From assembly GCA_025964895.1 (NCBI GenBank), contig JAOPXY010000019.1:1-40070 (forward strand): a stretch of 40,070 bases of DNA. The letters are read 5' to 3'. The notes beneath the pieces are model-generated. The model was not told the DNA's origin. It worked only from the letters and a program-made list of their open reading frames with translations, and did not search any database. Below, one piece after another: positions 32,157-40,056 of the stretch. The position numbers and the translations under genes are program-made. This stretch comes from Aeromicrobium sp. GTDB lineage: Bacteria > Actinomycetota > Actinomycetes > Propionibacteriales > Nocardioidaceae. Numbering within the stretch: the stretch's first letter is position 1; each line of letters opens with the position of its first letter.

Positions 32157-33332
32157 GTGACCATCGACGTGATGCTCAACGGCGAGCCCCTGCCTGTGGA
32201 CCGCGACGTGTTCGCTTCGCTGTTCGAGAACTCGGTCGCCGCCGATCGGGCTCCGGTTCGGACGGCCCTTGAGCGGAATCGCATCTCGTTCCGAGAGCTT
32301 GTCGAGATGGCGACAGTCGCCGAGATCCCGTACCCGCTGTTCTTCGCACCGGTGGAGGTCGTCCTAGAACAAATCCGTCTGAAGAACGAGAAGCTGATGG
32401 CTGGGTTCACGAAGCCGTCCTTCTCGATGAACTCCCGCAACATCGTGCGGCTGGCGGACGTGGAGCTGATCGTCAAGGACCTCTTGCGCAAGCAGATGAT
32501 CTTGCGCGCCGACACGACCCTGATCCGGAACACGGTTGTCGGCTGCCTCGGCAGGCCGGGGACGTCGGTGCAGGAGGACGCCGAAACCCTTCGGCGTCAG
32601 CTGGGGTTCACGAACGACGATCTCAAGGCCGCCAGGTCCAAGGAGGCGGCCCTGGAATTGCTCATCAGCGCGCTGGAGGCAAGGCAGATCTTGGTCGGTA
32701 GGAGCGCAAAGAACCACATGCCGCAACAGATGCCAAGACGGGCACGCTTCAGCGGGATGACGATCAAGGACGCACGGGTCCCGTACATCTTCCTGGCCAG
32801 CGGAGACGAAGGCGAACGTCTCGAACCGACCGGTCGCAAGGTCTTCACACTGGTCCTGCTGACGGTCATGGTCGCGCGCGGAACCTTCGCTCCGGTCACC
32901 TATGACGGTCACACCAAGGACGAGACCGCGCCTCGCGAGTTCGACATCGCTGGCGAGGTCCTTCTCCCGTCGTCAGAGATCAGCACTCTAGACTTTGAGT
33001 CGCTGGCAGCGGTCAAAGAGGCCGCCAATCTCTACAAGGTCACGCCGAGTGCTCTGGCGATGAGAGCGCGGCGCCTGGACCTGTTGCCGCAGGACGCCTT
33101 CCGCGAACACATGGACCAGCTTGCTGACGAGTACGCGCGTCGCGTCGACCCCCCAAGACGCAACGCCAAGCCCGTCAACGCCCTGCGCAAGTACAACGGG
33201 ACGGAGTGCTCGCGCCGAATGCTGGGGCTCCTGGACGCCGGCGAGATCGGACGGCGCGACTTCTGCAGGGTCATGTTCTCCAACAAGCTGAAGCCCGCTC
33301 AGATCGATGACTTCCGGGCGGCAGTGCGATGA
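32157..33332 (+). CDS. ImmA/IrrE-like protein with inactivated metalloprotease site
   Basis: This 391-residue protein follows the long XRE/ImmA (COG2856) layout: an N-terminal helical domain, SVQEDAETLRRQLGFTNDDL, EAALELLISALEARQILVG, and the protease-domain entry FSGMTIKDARVPYIFL. The next family segment should be FTLxHELxH, but residues 230-238 read FTLVLLTVM: both His ligands and the catalytic Glu are replaced by Leu, Leu and Met. EFDIAGEVLLPSSE (residues 261 on) and LYKVTPSALAMRARRLDLL match the rest of the fold. It is therefore probably non-catalytic. GTG 32157 has AAAGG upstream. It overlaps the PIN gene by ATGA, so it could be an antitoxin-like partner. Confidence 0.7.
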   Translation: MTIDVMLNGEPLPVDRDVFASLFENSVAADRAPVRTALERNRISFRELVEMATVAEIPYPLFFAPVEVVLEQIRLKNEKLMAGFTKPSFSMNSRNIVRLADVELIVKDLLRKQMILRADTTLIRNTVVGCLGRPGTSVQEDAETLRRQLGFTNDDLKAARSKEAALELLISALEARQILVGRSAKNHMPQQMPRRARFSGMTIKDARVPYIFLASGDEGERLEPTGRKVFTLVLLTVMVARGTFAPVTYDGHTKDETAPREFDIAGEVLLPSSEISTLDFESLAAVKEAANLYKVTPSALAMRARRLDLLPQDAFREHMDQLADEYARRVDPPRRNAKPVNALRKYNGTECSRRMLGLLDAGEIGRRDFCRVMFSNKLKPAQIDDFRAAVR

Positions 33333-33769
33333 GTACTCAGCGGTTCATGGTGGACAACAACGCGCTCACGTTCCTGGGTGAACGCCGCCGAAGAAGCGTG
33401 ACGTTCAGGGAGAGGTGCCGCATCCCGGAGGATGTTCTCCGCGAGGCCGAGGGCGCCCCCGATCACGCCTCGCTCCTCAGCCTTGCCTTCGCCGTCACCC
33501 CCTCGGTCCTTCGCTACGTACGGAGGGTCATGGCGACCATCCCGCTCGGCAACACCGAACTCATCGATCTGTACGGGTACAAGGGCACCGCCGACCCGGT
33601 TCTGGTCGCCTCGGCGTTGGCAGCGCTCGACCAAGAGGCGTTGACCCTGCTACCCGATCGTTGGTCCATCGTGACCCTGGACAAGGCAGTGCTAGCTACG
33701 GCCGCCGCGTTCGGAGTGCACACAACCACCCCGACCGAGCTCGCGCACTTGATCGACGCCTCCGTCTGA
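33329..33769 (+). CDS. PIN-domain protein, putative RNase toxin
   Basis: This 146-residue protein has the PIN acidic residues in order: VDNNALTFL (D9), RIPEDVLREAEG, GTADPVLVASALAALD (D89) and SIVTLDKAVLATAAAFGV (D118), ending with TPTELAHLI. PIN domains are Mg-dependent single-strand RNases and common toxins. It is translationally coupled to the ImmA-like gene before it and is the last gene of the island. A DUF4411-type partner pairing is similar in logic, but this sequence is not that family as far as I can see. Confidence 0.72.
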   Translation: MSTQRFMVDNNALTFLGERRRRSVTFRERCRIPEDVLREAEGAPDHASLLSLAFAVTPSVLRYVRRVMATIPLGNTELIDLYGYKGTADPVLVASALAALDQEALTLLPDRWSIVTLDKAVLATAAAFGVHTTTPTELAHLIDASV

Positions 33770-33979
33770 CACGGGCATCTTGCCGCGAAGCGCGTAGCCG
33801 CGTCGGCCGCAGACCCAGGTTCTTCCCGGGATCACGTCCAAACAAACGAATGGGCTGGAACGACGGGATCTAGGACCGAAAATGTGTGATCATTTCGCCA
33901 ACATCGTGTGAAGCCCTCAAATAGCGGCATTTTTTGCCCTTCAGTTCCAGGGCGTTTGAGTTTCGTCACCACCCCACCG
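33770..33979. other. Island right-end spacer
   Basis: No gene is seen. The stretch is less GC-rich near 33880-33960, with an A/T run (ATTTTTTG near 33925) flanked by CTCAAA and TTTGAG. This may be a terminator or a recombinase-accessory site beside attR. Confidence 0.35.
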
Positions 33980-34030
33980 AAGCGATAGTGGCCCTGAACT
34001 GCGGAAACGCGGTCGGGGCCACTTTGCATT
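33980..34030 (+). repeat. attR: right copy of the 51-bp direct repeat
   Basis: It is identical to 19957-20007, including the complete terminator hairpin, but no tRNA lies before it. It marks the right end of the island. After it, CCATGGGGGGCACC and AAGCACCTGACCCAAAGAGG (34072-34091) resemble the sequence between attL and the integrase start. Confidence 0.85.
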
Positions 34031-34303
34031 GTCCCCATGGGGGGCACCTGCCAGCCTCAGAGATTGCACGCAAGCACCTGACCCAAAGAGGACCTACCGA
34101 AAAGCCGGGCACGCAAGAGCTCCAGCCGGTCACGTCGGACGACTCAGCCTCGCCCACGAGGTCGTCGAAGGATCGCATCCCGTGATTCTGTGGAGGGCAA
34201 CTGCGTGCGTGCCAAATGGTTAGCGCTCATCGGCCACGAGCGAGCCCACTCACGGTCAGATAAGTGCGGACCTTCGGCGTTGTCAGGTAAATCCCAGCGC
34301 GCG

Positions 34304-34723
34304 ATGATCAGTCTCATGGAAACTGAGGCTGCGCTCTATGCCTATGTGAGCTACCGCGACGCACCAGCAGGGCTTCGCTGGCTAGAGCACGCTGGCTTCA
34401 CCGTCGTCGCCCGACAGGACGGCCATGACGGGGAGGTTGTCCACGCGGAGGTACGCCTCGGCGATGTCGTCGTGATGGTGGCCAGCGCCGACGAAGAGTA
34501 CGCCGTCCCGGAACTTCTCGGACGCAGCACGGGCGGGGGCTTGTACCTCTGGATGTCGGAGTCCTCAGATGTCGATGAGTGGCACACGCGCGCCATCACA
34601 GCTGGCGCACGCGACGTGATTCCCCCAGAAGACACCGAGTGGGGCACCAGGCGATGCCGCGTCCTCGACCCTGAGGGTCACGAATGGAGCGCAGGGACTT
34701 ATCGTCCGGGCTCGACCTGGTGA
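34304..34723 (+). CDS. VOC-superfamily (glyoxalase-like) protein
   Basis: This 139-residue protein shows the paired beta-alpha-beta units of the VOC fold: AYVSYRDAPAGLRWLEHAGF, AEVRLGDVVVMVASADEE, LYLWMSESSDVDEWHTRAIT, and the closing RRCRVLDPEGHEWSAGTYRP. It resembles the PhnB/YycE-like group often annotated as bleomycin-resistance or glyoxalase. Metal ligands are not certain. ATG 34304 or ATG 34316 can be the start; neither has a clear ribosome site. Confidence 0.8.
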   Translation: MISLMETEAALYAYVSYRDAPAGLRWLEHAGFTVVARQDGHDGEVVHAEVRLGDVVVMVASADEEYAVPELLGRSTGGGLYLWMSESSDVDEWHTRAITAGARDVIPPEDTEWGTRRCRVLDPEGHEWSAGTYRPGSTW

Positions 34724-35106
34724 CGCTCGTTTCGATGACTGCGCTCAGCGTGAACTGCCCTCCAGGTGGTGTGCGCTCTTCGGCAGATCCGGGCGTTTGC
34801 AAACGGCACTTATGCCTCGGCGGTGCAGGATTCTGTCAAGCAGATTGTTGCGAGTTCGGGTGTCCTTCTTGTGGCCCGGTACCGAGCACTTTCGCGGGGG
34901 AAAGACGCCTGCCCTCAAGTCGCCTGAATCCGTGTCCGTGTGCTTGCGCTATCCGCCGCCGGCGTGGAGTTATAGCTAAAAGCCGACCGCGTCGCTCGAG
35001 GAACTTGGCCGGCGGTCCATGGCGGGTGCCAGGACTTGAGAGAGGGTCTGTGTTGCGCGGGCGCGCCTATTGACCTCGAACCATTTTCGTGTCAACGTCG
35101 ACTATC
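34724..35106. other. Spacer before the TetR gene
   Basis: No gene is supported. It contains the 12-bp perfect palindrome CGTTTGCAAACG (34794-34805). Near its end TTGAC (35070-35074) and GTCAA (35091-35095) form an inverted repeat spaced by 16 bases, a possible TetR operator over the promoter. Confidence 0.4.
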
Positions 35107-35700
35107 ATGAAATCGACTCGCTCCTACACGATGGGCGCTCGCGCTGAGGCCGTGGCCGAGACCCGGCGGCGCATCACCCAGGCGTTGTTCGACCTCGGGC
35201 GTGAGCGAATGTTTCCCGATATTTCGCTAGACGACGTGGCGGCCGAGGCTGATGTCAGCGTCCAGACCATCCTGCGGCATTTCAAGAGTCGTGCCGGACT
35301 GATCGAAGCGACGATGGACCACGCGATCGCCACCGTGACCGAGGAGCGCCACGCCCCGGTAGGCGATGTCGACGCGGCTGTTACAGCAATCGTCGGACAC
35401 TACGAGGACCGTGGGCAAACGGCACTCCTGATGCTCGCCCAGGAGGCGTCGGATCCGCAGGTCGCCGAGCTGACCCGGCGCGGTCGGGCACTTCACCGCA
35501 CGTGGGTGAGTGACGTGTTTGCGCCCTTCACCGGCCCTAAGGATCCGCTGATGGATCTGCTGGTCGTCGCGACCGACGTCTACACCTGGAAGCTGCTGCG
35601 CATCGATCGCCGGTACTCGAGAGACCGAACCGAGCATCTCATCCATCGGATGGTGACCTCGCTCCTTGAGGGGGGCCGGCACGAAGGAGAATCAGCATGA
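35107..35700 (+). CDS. TetR-family transcriptional regulator
   Basis: This 197-residue protein has an N-terminal TetR helix-turn-helix: RRRITQALFDLGRERMFPDI, SLDDVAAEADVSVQTILRHF, KSRAGLIEATMD. The C-terminal helical ligand domain ends MVTSLLEGGRHEG. I use ATG 35107; GTG 35089 and ATG 35134 are alternatives. Its stop overlaps the glycosyltransferase start (ATGA), so it probably controls that gene and itself. Confidence 0.88.
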   Translation: MKSTRSYTMGARAEAVAETRRRITQALFDLGRERMFPDISLDDVAAEADVSVQTILRHFKSRAGLIEATMDHAIATVTEERHAPVGDVDAAVTAIVGHYEDRGQTALLMLAQEASDPQVAELTRRGRALHRTWVSDVFAPFTGPKDPLMDLLVVATDVYTWKLLRIDRRYSRDRTEHLIHRMVTSLLEGGRHEGESA

Positions 35701-36794
35701 GCAACATCCTTTTCGTCACGTGGGACGGAGGTGGCAATGTTCCTCCTGCACTCGGCATCGCCGCCGAGCTGCAGCGGCGCGGCCACCGCGTCCGAGTGAT
35801 GGGGCACCCCGTCCAACACGCGCAAGTGGCGAACGCGGGGCTCGACTTCACCGCGTTCCACACAGCCCGCACCTTCCAGGCAACCGACACCAGCACACCG
35901 ATTGACTATGCCGGAGTGTTCGGCGACCGGGCGATGGGTCGCGACGTCGTCGAAGAAATGCAGCGCGAGCCTGCTGGCCTCGTGGTCGTCGACTGCATCC
36001 TATTCGGCGCGATGCAGGCGGTCGAGGCCGAAGGAGTGCCGTACGTGGTGCTGGAACACATGTTTGATGCGTACCTGGTCGGCAGGTGGCTGCGCGGCCC
36101 GATGGGCATCAGCATGGCCGTCAAGCGAATCCCGACGCGGAGACTGCTGCAGACCGCTACCGCACGATTGGTCGCGTGCCTGGCGGAACTCGATCCCGCC
36201 AACGGCAGCGGACGACCCTGCAACCTTCACTACACGGGACCCGTGGTGACCGGTGTCACGGCTGCGCCCACCGAGCCGACCGTGCTCGTTAGTCTCAGCA
36301 CGGTCAACTTCCCGGGCCAAGCCAAAGCCATGCAGAACATCCTCGACGCGCTGGGGATGCTGGATGTGCGGGGCGTCGCCACGGTCGGGCCCGCGATCGG
36401 AACAGAGCGCTTGGCCGCTCCGCCGAACGTCGAGCTCCGCGGGATCGTCCCACACACCGAGCTACTGCCGACCGTGTCGATGGTGATCGGGCACGGCGGC
36501 CACGCGACCACGATGGCCGCCTTGGCCCACGACCTGCCGGTCCTGGTGATGCCGATGCACCCGATGCTCGACCAGAAAATGGTCGGACAGTCGTTGGTCA
36601 ACGCCGGCGCGGGTCAGCTCTTGTCCAAGACCGCGAAGCCCGAGGCGATCGCGGCCGCAGCGGATGATTTGATGAGAGAGGGCCCCCACCGCGCCGCTGC
36701 CTCCCGGCTGGGAGCCGCGATACGCATGACATCGGGTGCCCGCGCCGGCGCCGATCTGGTCGAATCGGTGGGCACGAGCCGGGCCGTCGCCTGA
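35697..36794 (+). CDS. MGT/UGT-type glycosyltransferase
   Basis: This 365-residue GT-B-fold enzyme opens with ILFVTWDGGGNVPPALGIAA (acceptor domain). In the nucleotide-sugar domain it has PTVLVSLSTVNF, GIVPHTELLPTVSMVIGHGG with HATTMAALAHDLPVLVMPMH and the DQKMVGQSLVNAGAG end, the UGT signature. It should transfer a sugar from UDP-sugar to a small molecule, as in macrolide-inactivating transferases. Coupling to a TetR regulator suggests induction by the acceptor compound. Confidence 0.9.
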   Translation: MSNILFVTWDGGGNVPPALGIAAELQRRGHRVRVMGHPVQHAQVANAGLDFTAFHTARTFQATDTSTPIDYAGVFGDRAMGRDVVEEMQREPAGLVVVDCILFGAMQAVEAEGVPYVVLEHMFDAYLVGRWLRGPMGISMAVKRIPTRRLLQTATARLVACLAELDPANGSGRPCNLHYTGPVVTGVTAAPTEPTVLVSLSTVNFPGQAKAMQNILDALGMLDVRGVATVGPAIGTERLAAPPNVELRGIVPHTELLPTVSMVIGHGGHATTMAALAHDLPVLVMPMHPMLDQKMVGQSLVNAGAGQLLSKTAKPEAIAAAADDLMREGPHRAAASRLGAAIRMTSGARAGADLVESVGTSRAVA

Positions 36795-36948
36795 GTTCGA
36801 AGCCCCGGCATGCTGCTGTCGGCAGATCCGACCGTCCGGCGGCGCCCAAACGCGGGGAAATGGCGCTGATCCGTTTGGACGGCCTTCCACTGCGCCGCCC
36901 TCGCCGCACACGCCTTGATCGTATTACGGTTGCTCGGGACTGCTTGAA

Positions 36949-37182
36949 GTGCGACCGAGCAATCTGACGCAGAGAAGTCCGACCTCGGCGCGAAAGGTCT
37001 CGCGATCCCCGGGGCTGAAGGAGATCTTGAAAGCTCGTGTTACGACTCCGTGGGGAGTTATTGCGGCCACTGGCCTTGTCGTGTTTCTCATTGGGTTTGC
37101 GATACTTCGGAGTTACTGCTCCCTCACTTCCAGAAAGCAGTCACCTTGCCGGCGACGCAGGAAAGGACCCACTGATGGCTGA
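36949..37182 (+). CDS. Possible small membrane protein
   Basis: The frame encodes one clear helix, TTPWGVIAATGLVVFLIGFA, between basic segments. GTG 36949 and TTG 37027 (with AAGGAG three bases upstream) are possible starts. It overlaps the next gene by 8 bases. The evidence is weak, and it may be accidental. Confidence 0.3.
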   Translation: MRPSNLTQRSPTSARKVSRSPGLKEILKARVTTPWGVIAATGLVVFLIGFAILRSYCSLTSRKQSPCRRRRKGPTDG

Positions 37183-37576
37183 AGGTACGAGGGAGGACCC
37201 CTGGGTCCTGACCACCCCGCCCGGCTCATCGGAGTACGCGATGTATCGAGATGAAGGATCCGAGCCAGCGCTGCTGGTCTGCCAGGTGGGCTCGACCAAG
37301 CTGACCTACCTCGCTCGTGCGATCGACGACCTGCATGCCTGGCTCCAAGCGCAGCAGGACTGGGTCCCGCTCGGTGCCGCTGATGAACTCAAGCCCGCAG
37401 CCCCCGGCACCGTAGAGGCCTGGGGCCGTGCCGAGGACAACCCGGTCGGCGGCTGGTACGGACAGCGCAAGGGCTACCGCGGGCGCTTCGGTATGTACCT
37501 CCCACCACTCCTCGAAGCGCTCGGTCTCGCCGAGCTGACCCACGACAAGCGCAACAACCGGATGCGAGCGTCGTGA
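37175..37576 (+). CDS. DUF6855-like small protein
   Basis: This 133-residue cytoplasmic protein reads EDPWVLTTPPGSSEYAMYRD, LLVCQVGSTKLTYLARAIDD, GTVEAWGRAEDNPVGGWYGQ, RKGYRGRFGMYLPPLLEALG. This pattern matches the actinobacterial DUF6855 family, of unknown function. AAAGGA lies before ATG 37175. Confidence 0.7.
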   Translation: MAEGTREDPWVLTTPPGSSEYAMYRDEGSEPALLVCQVGSTKLTYLARAIDDLHAWLQAQQDWVPLGAADELKPAAPGTVEAWGRAEDNPVGGWYGQRKGYRGRFGMYLPPLLEALGLAELTHDKRNNRMRAS

Positions 37577-37986
37577 TCGCTCCACAGACGAGTGTCCGCC
37601 ACACCACTCGCGCGACGCCGCCTCCGCCGAGGCCAACCACCGGCTGACCAACGTGCTGGTACCACACCGTCACCTGCTTCCCACCGGCGACGAGCTGATC
37701 TCTGAGATCATCGGAGTCGCGCTGCAAGGTGGACAGATCCGGCCAGCCTTGAGGCTAAAGCCACGCGGACGTGGGCCTGTAGCCGCCGAGCGGCTGGTGC
37801 TCCGCTGCTGGACCGGCACCAGAGGCTGGTGAGATACGCGAGCACGGGGTCTGGGCGCTGGGAGCGGCTGGCCGAGTACGTGCCCGGGCTTGCTGCGGAG
37901 GCGCGGCGGCTGGCTTCGCGCGCCACCGCGTTTGGCGATGACGATCAACTGGCTGAAGCCTCGATACCGCGAGGCGTGTCGAGGCG
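37577..37986. other. Spacer, probably decayed coding sequence
   Basis: A short plus-strand frame from 37829 reads GRWERLAEYVPGLAAEARRL and ASRATAFGDDDQLAEA, which is protein-like, but it has no recognised family and no start signal. Nothing else is supported. Confidence 0.35.
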
Positions 37987-38775
37987 TCATGCGGTGACGT
38001 CGCGCCGGGAGACGACGACGAGAGTGACGGCGGCCGCGACACCGGTATAGAGAATGGCTGTGAGCACGGCGCGCCCGATGCCGAGTTCGGCGGTGCCGCC
38101 CTGGATGAGGGAGGCGAGGACCTGGCCGGGGAAGACGCGATAGCCGGTCTGCCAGGACTGGACAGTGATGTTCTCGATGGGGCCGGCCCAGGCGAACCCA
38201 ACGCCTAGGGCGAGCGGCACGGAGCGCAAGATGACGGCGAGGGTGGCGCCAAAGACGGCCCAGCCGGTCACCCCACCCAGCACGGTGGCGTAGTCGCGCA
38301 GCCCTGCTGCGAGGCTGTCGAGGGAGAACCAGTCGGTGGTAGACACGTCTTGGGTGGGGGCCACGACCAGCGACGCGACCAGGGTGCAGACTTCGGCGAC
38401 GGCGATCGCGGCGGCGGCCACGAGGAGGATCGCGGTCAGCTTGCCGATGATCACCCGCAGGCGGTGGGGATCGCGCACCAGGAAGGCCCGGAAGGTGCCG
38501 CCGGAGAACTCGCCGGCGAGCAGGGCGATGAAGGTGACGAACACGAAGAACCCGATGAACGACGCGCCGACGGCGAACGCCTCGGTGCCGCCGCCGTCAC
38601 CGTTGAGCGCCGCCAGCGTGGTCCCCCCTTGTCTGGAGGAGATACCGGAGGTCTGTGCCGTCGAGAACACTGTAAGCGTCGCGACAGCCGAGAACAGCAC
38701 GCATCCCGCCGCGGTGACGAGGACCGTTCGGCGTCGAACCAGGCGGAGCAGCTCAGCGTGGATCACTCTGATCAT
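37987..38775 (-). CDS. ABC-2 type transporter permease
   Basis: This 262-residue protein has six hydrophobic helices, starting VIHAELLRLVRRRTVLVTAA and including SFIGFFVFVTFIALLAGEFS, GGTFRAFLVRDPHRLRVIIG (the cytoplasmic loop motif of ABC-2 permeases) and a last helix AVLTAILYTGVAAAVTLVVV. It is coupled to the ATPase gene by an ATGA overlap and makes an exporter of unknown substrate. Confidence 0.88.
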   Translation of the reverse strand: MIRVIHAELLRLVRRRTVLVTAAGCVLFSAVATLTVFSTAQTSGISSRQGGTTLAALNGDGGGTEAFAVGASFIGFFVFVTFIALLAGEFSGGTFRAFLVRDPHRLRVIIGKLTAILLVAAAAIAVAEVCTLVASLVVAPTQDVSTTDWFSLDSLAAGLRDYATVLGGVTGWAVFGATLAVILRSVPLALGVGFAWAGPIENITVQSWQTGYRVFPGQVLASLIQGGTAELGIGRAVLTAILYTGVAAAVTLVVVSRRDVTA

Positions 38776-39695
38776 CGGCCAGCTCCGTGCACCATCGCGA
38801 GGTAGCTGTCCTCAAGCGTGGTCCGCAGCGGGCTGAGCTCCACCAGGACCATCTCGGCGGCGAACGCGGCCCGGTTCACCGATGCTGCCACGTCGCGGAT
38901 GCCGGTCGAGCTGGCCTGCACGACCAACCTGTCGTCGTGCAGTACGACGTGATGGCCATCGGCGACCAGCAGATCACGCAACACGGAAAGGTCCCGGGCG
39001 CGTTCGGGTACGACGGCCAAGCCCGCAGAGGCGCCGTCGAGCAGGGCGCGAGTCGGTCCCTGGTATAGGGAGCGGCCGGTGTCGATGAGGACGAGCCAGT
39101 CACAGACCTGTTCGACCTCACTGAGGTCGTGCGAAGACACCAAGACCGTCCGGCCGGTACCGGCGAGCCGACCGATGAGGGACCGCATGTCCTGGACACC
39201 TTGGGGGTCGAGGCCGTTGGCAGGCTCGTCGAGGATGAGAAGCTCGGGGTCACCGAGGAGCGCGGCCGCGATACCGAGCCGCTGCTTCATCCCGCGGGAG
39301 TAGCCGCGGTAGCGGTCATCGCCCCGACCACCGAGCCCGACCATGTCGAGGAGCTCCGGAATCGCCCCGATGGACTGCCCGGCGACGGTGGCGAACACCC
39401 GGAGGTTTTCGGCGCCGGAGAGTGAGGCATAGAAGGCGGGGCTCTCGAGGAGGGCACCTACCCGTTGAAGGTAGGCCGCGGGCGTGGTGATCGACCCGCC
39501 GAGCACGGCGCCGGTTCCTGCTGTCGGCCGAACCAGACCGAGCAGCATCGCCATGGTCGTGGTCTTGCCGGCACCGTTGGGGCCGACAAAGCCCGCGACC
39601 ACCCCGCAAGGGAGTTCGAGGTCGAGGTTGTCGACCGCGGTCCGAGCGCCGAAGCACTTGGTCAGCCCCGAAACGGACACGGCGGTCGACGTCAT
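38772..39695 (-). CDS. ABC transporter ATP-binding protein (drug/peptide exporter type)
   Basis: This 307-residue ATPase has Walker A FVGPNGAGKTTTMAMLLGLV, signature YSRGMKQRLGIAAALLGDPE, Walker B LLILDEPANGLDP and the switch His in VLVSSHDLSEVEQ. The C-terminal regulatory region of about 90 residues is typical of CcmA/DrrA-type ATPases. It partners with the permease after it. ATG 39695 overlaps a 32-codon frame ahead of it (see 39692-39790). Confidence 0.93.
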   Translation of the reverse strand: MTSTAVSVSGLTKCFGARTAVDNLDLELPCGVVAGFVGPNGAGKTTTMAMLLGLVRPTAGTGAVLGGSITTPAAYLQRVGALLESPAFYASLSGAENLRVFATVAGQSIGAIPELLDMVGLGGRGDDRYRGYSRGMKQRLGIAAALLGDPELLILDEPANGLDPQGVQDMRSLIGRLAGTGRTVLVSSHDLSEVEQVCDWLVLIDTGRSLYQGPTRALLDGASAGLAVVPERARDLSVLRDLLVADGHHVVLHDDRLVVQASSTGIRDVAASVNRAAFAAEMVLVELSPLRTTLEDSYLAMVHGAGR

Positions 39696-39790
39696 CGTTC
39701 GATCCGTCGACGAAGGGGCCCGCTACCCGGGCCGGGCAGAGCGCGCACGATGAGTCGCACGTCGACGCGCTGCGAGGCGAGCGTGTTCAT
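39692..39790 (-). other. 32-codon frame tiled between two genes by ATGA overlaps
   Basis: ATG 39790 overlaps the stop of the DUF385-like frame and the TGA at 39692-39694 overlaps the ABC ATPase start. It encodes MNTLASQRVDVRLIVRALPG plus a short basic tail. It may couple translation of the three frames or be the remains of a deleted gene. Confidence 0.3.
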
Positions 39791-40056
39791 TGCGGTTTCG
39801 CAGAGGTCATGAGAAATGTCGGGTGATGCGCGGGCTCCGGCAGCGCTCGGAACGTCCGTGCGACGGTGGGCATCTTGCCGTAGCGGCTCAGGTACGCGTC
39901 GATGAGCGGCGGGCGTTGGTCGACCGGTACCTCGGTTGCGGTGAAGTCCTCGACGTGGCCCTTCTTCTCCAGGCGCCCCTGTCCCGAAGCGCGGAGGTTG
40001 AGCGACCAGTCGGTGTCGCCGGCTGCTGCCAGGAGATAACGCCGACTGTCGCTCAG
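39787..40056 (-). pseudogene. DUF385 (deazaflavin/F420-type) nitroreductase-like protein, C-terminal part
   Basis: The frame reads RRYLLAAAGDTDWSLNLRAS, GHVEDFTATEVPVDQRPPLI, and DAYLSRYGKMPTVARTFRAL before a stop at 39787. This is the second half of the DUF385 split-barrel family, which uses F420. In this frame a stop occurs at 40057-40059, and the N-terminal half, with the usual GRKSG-type segment, is not seen, so it is truncated or frameshifted. The window ends 11 bases further, so an assembly error cannot be excluded. Confidence 0.55.

Noticed and set aside
34684..35073. 129-codon Cys-rich plus-strand frame after the VOC gene
   Set aside because: It overlaps the VOC gene end, has no ribosome site and no domain pattern.
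34780..36830. 12-bp direct repeat TCGGCAGATCCG flanking the TetR-glycosyltransferase genes
   Set aside because: A 12-bp match between two places in 40 kb is expected by chance, and no other sign of an element was seen.
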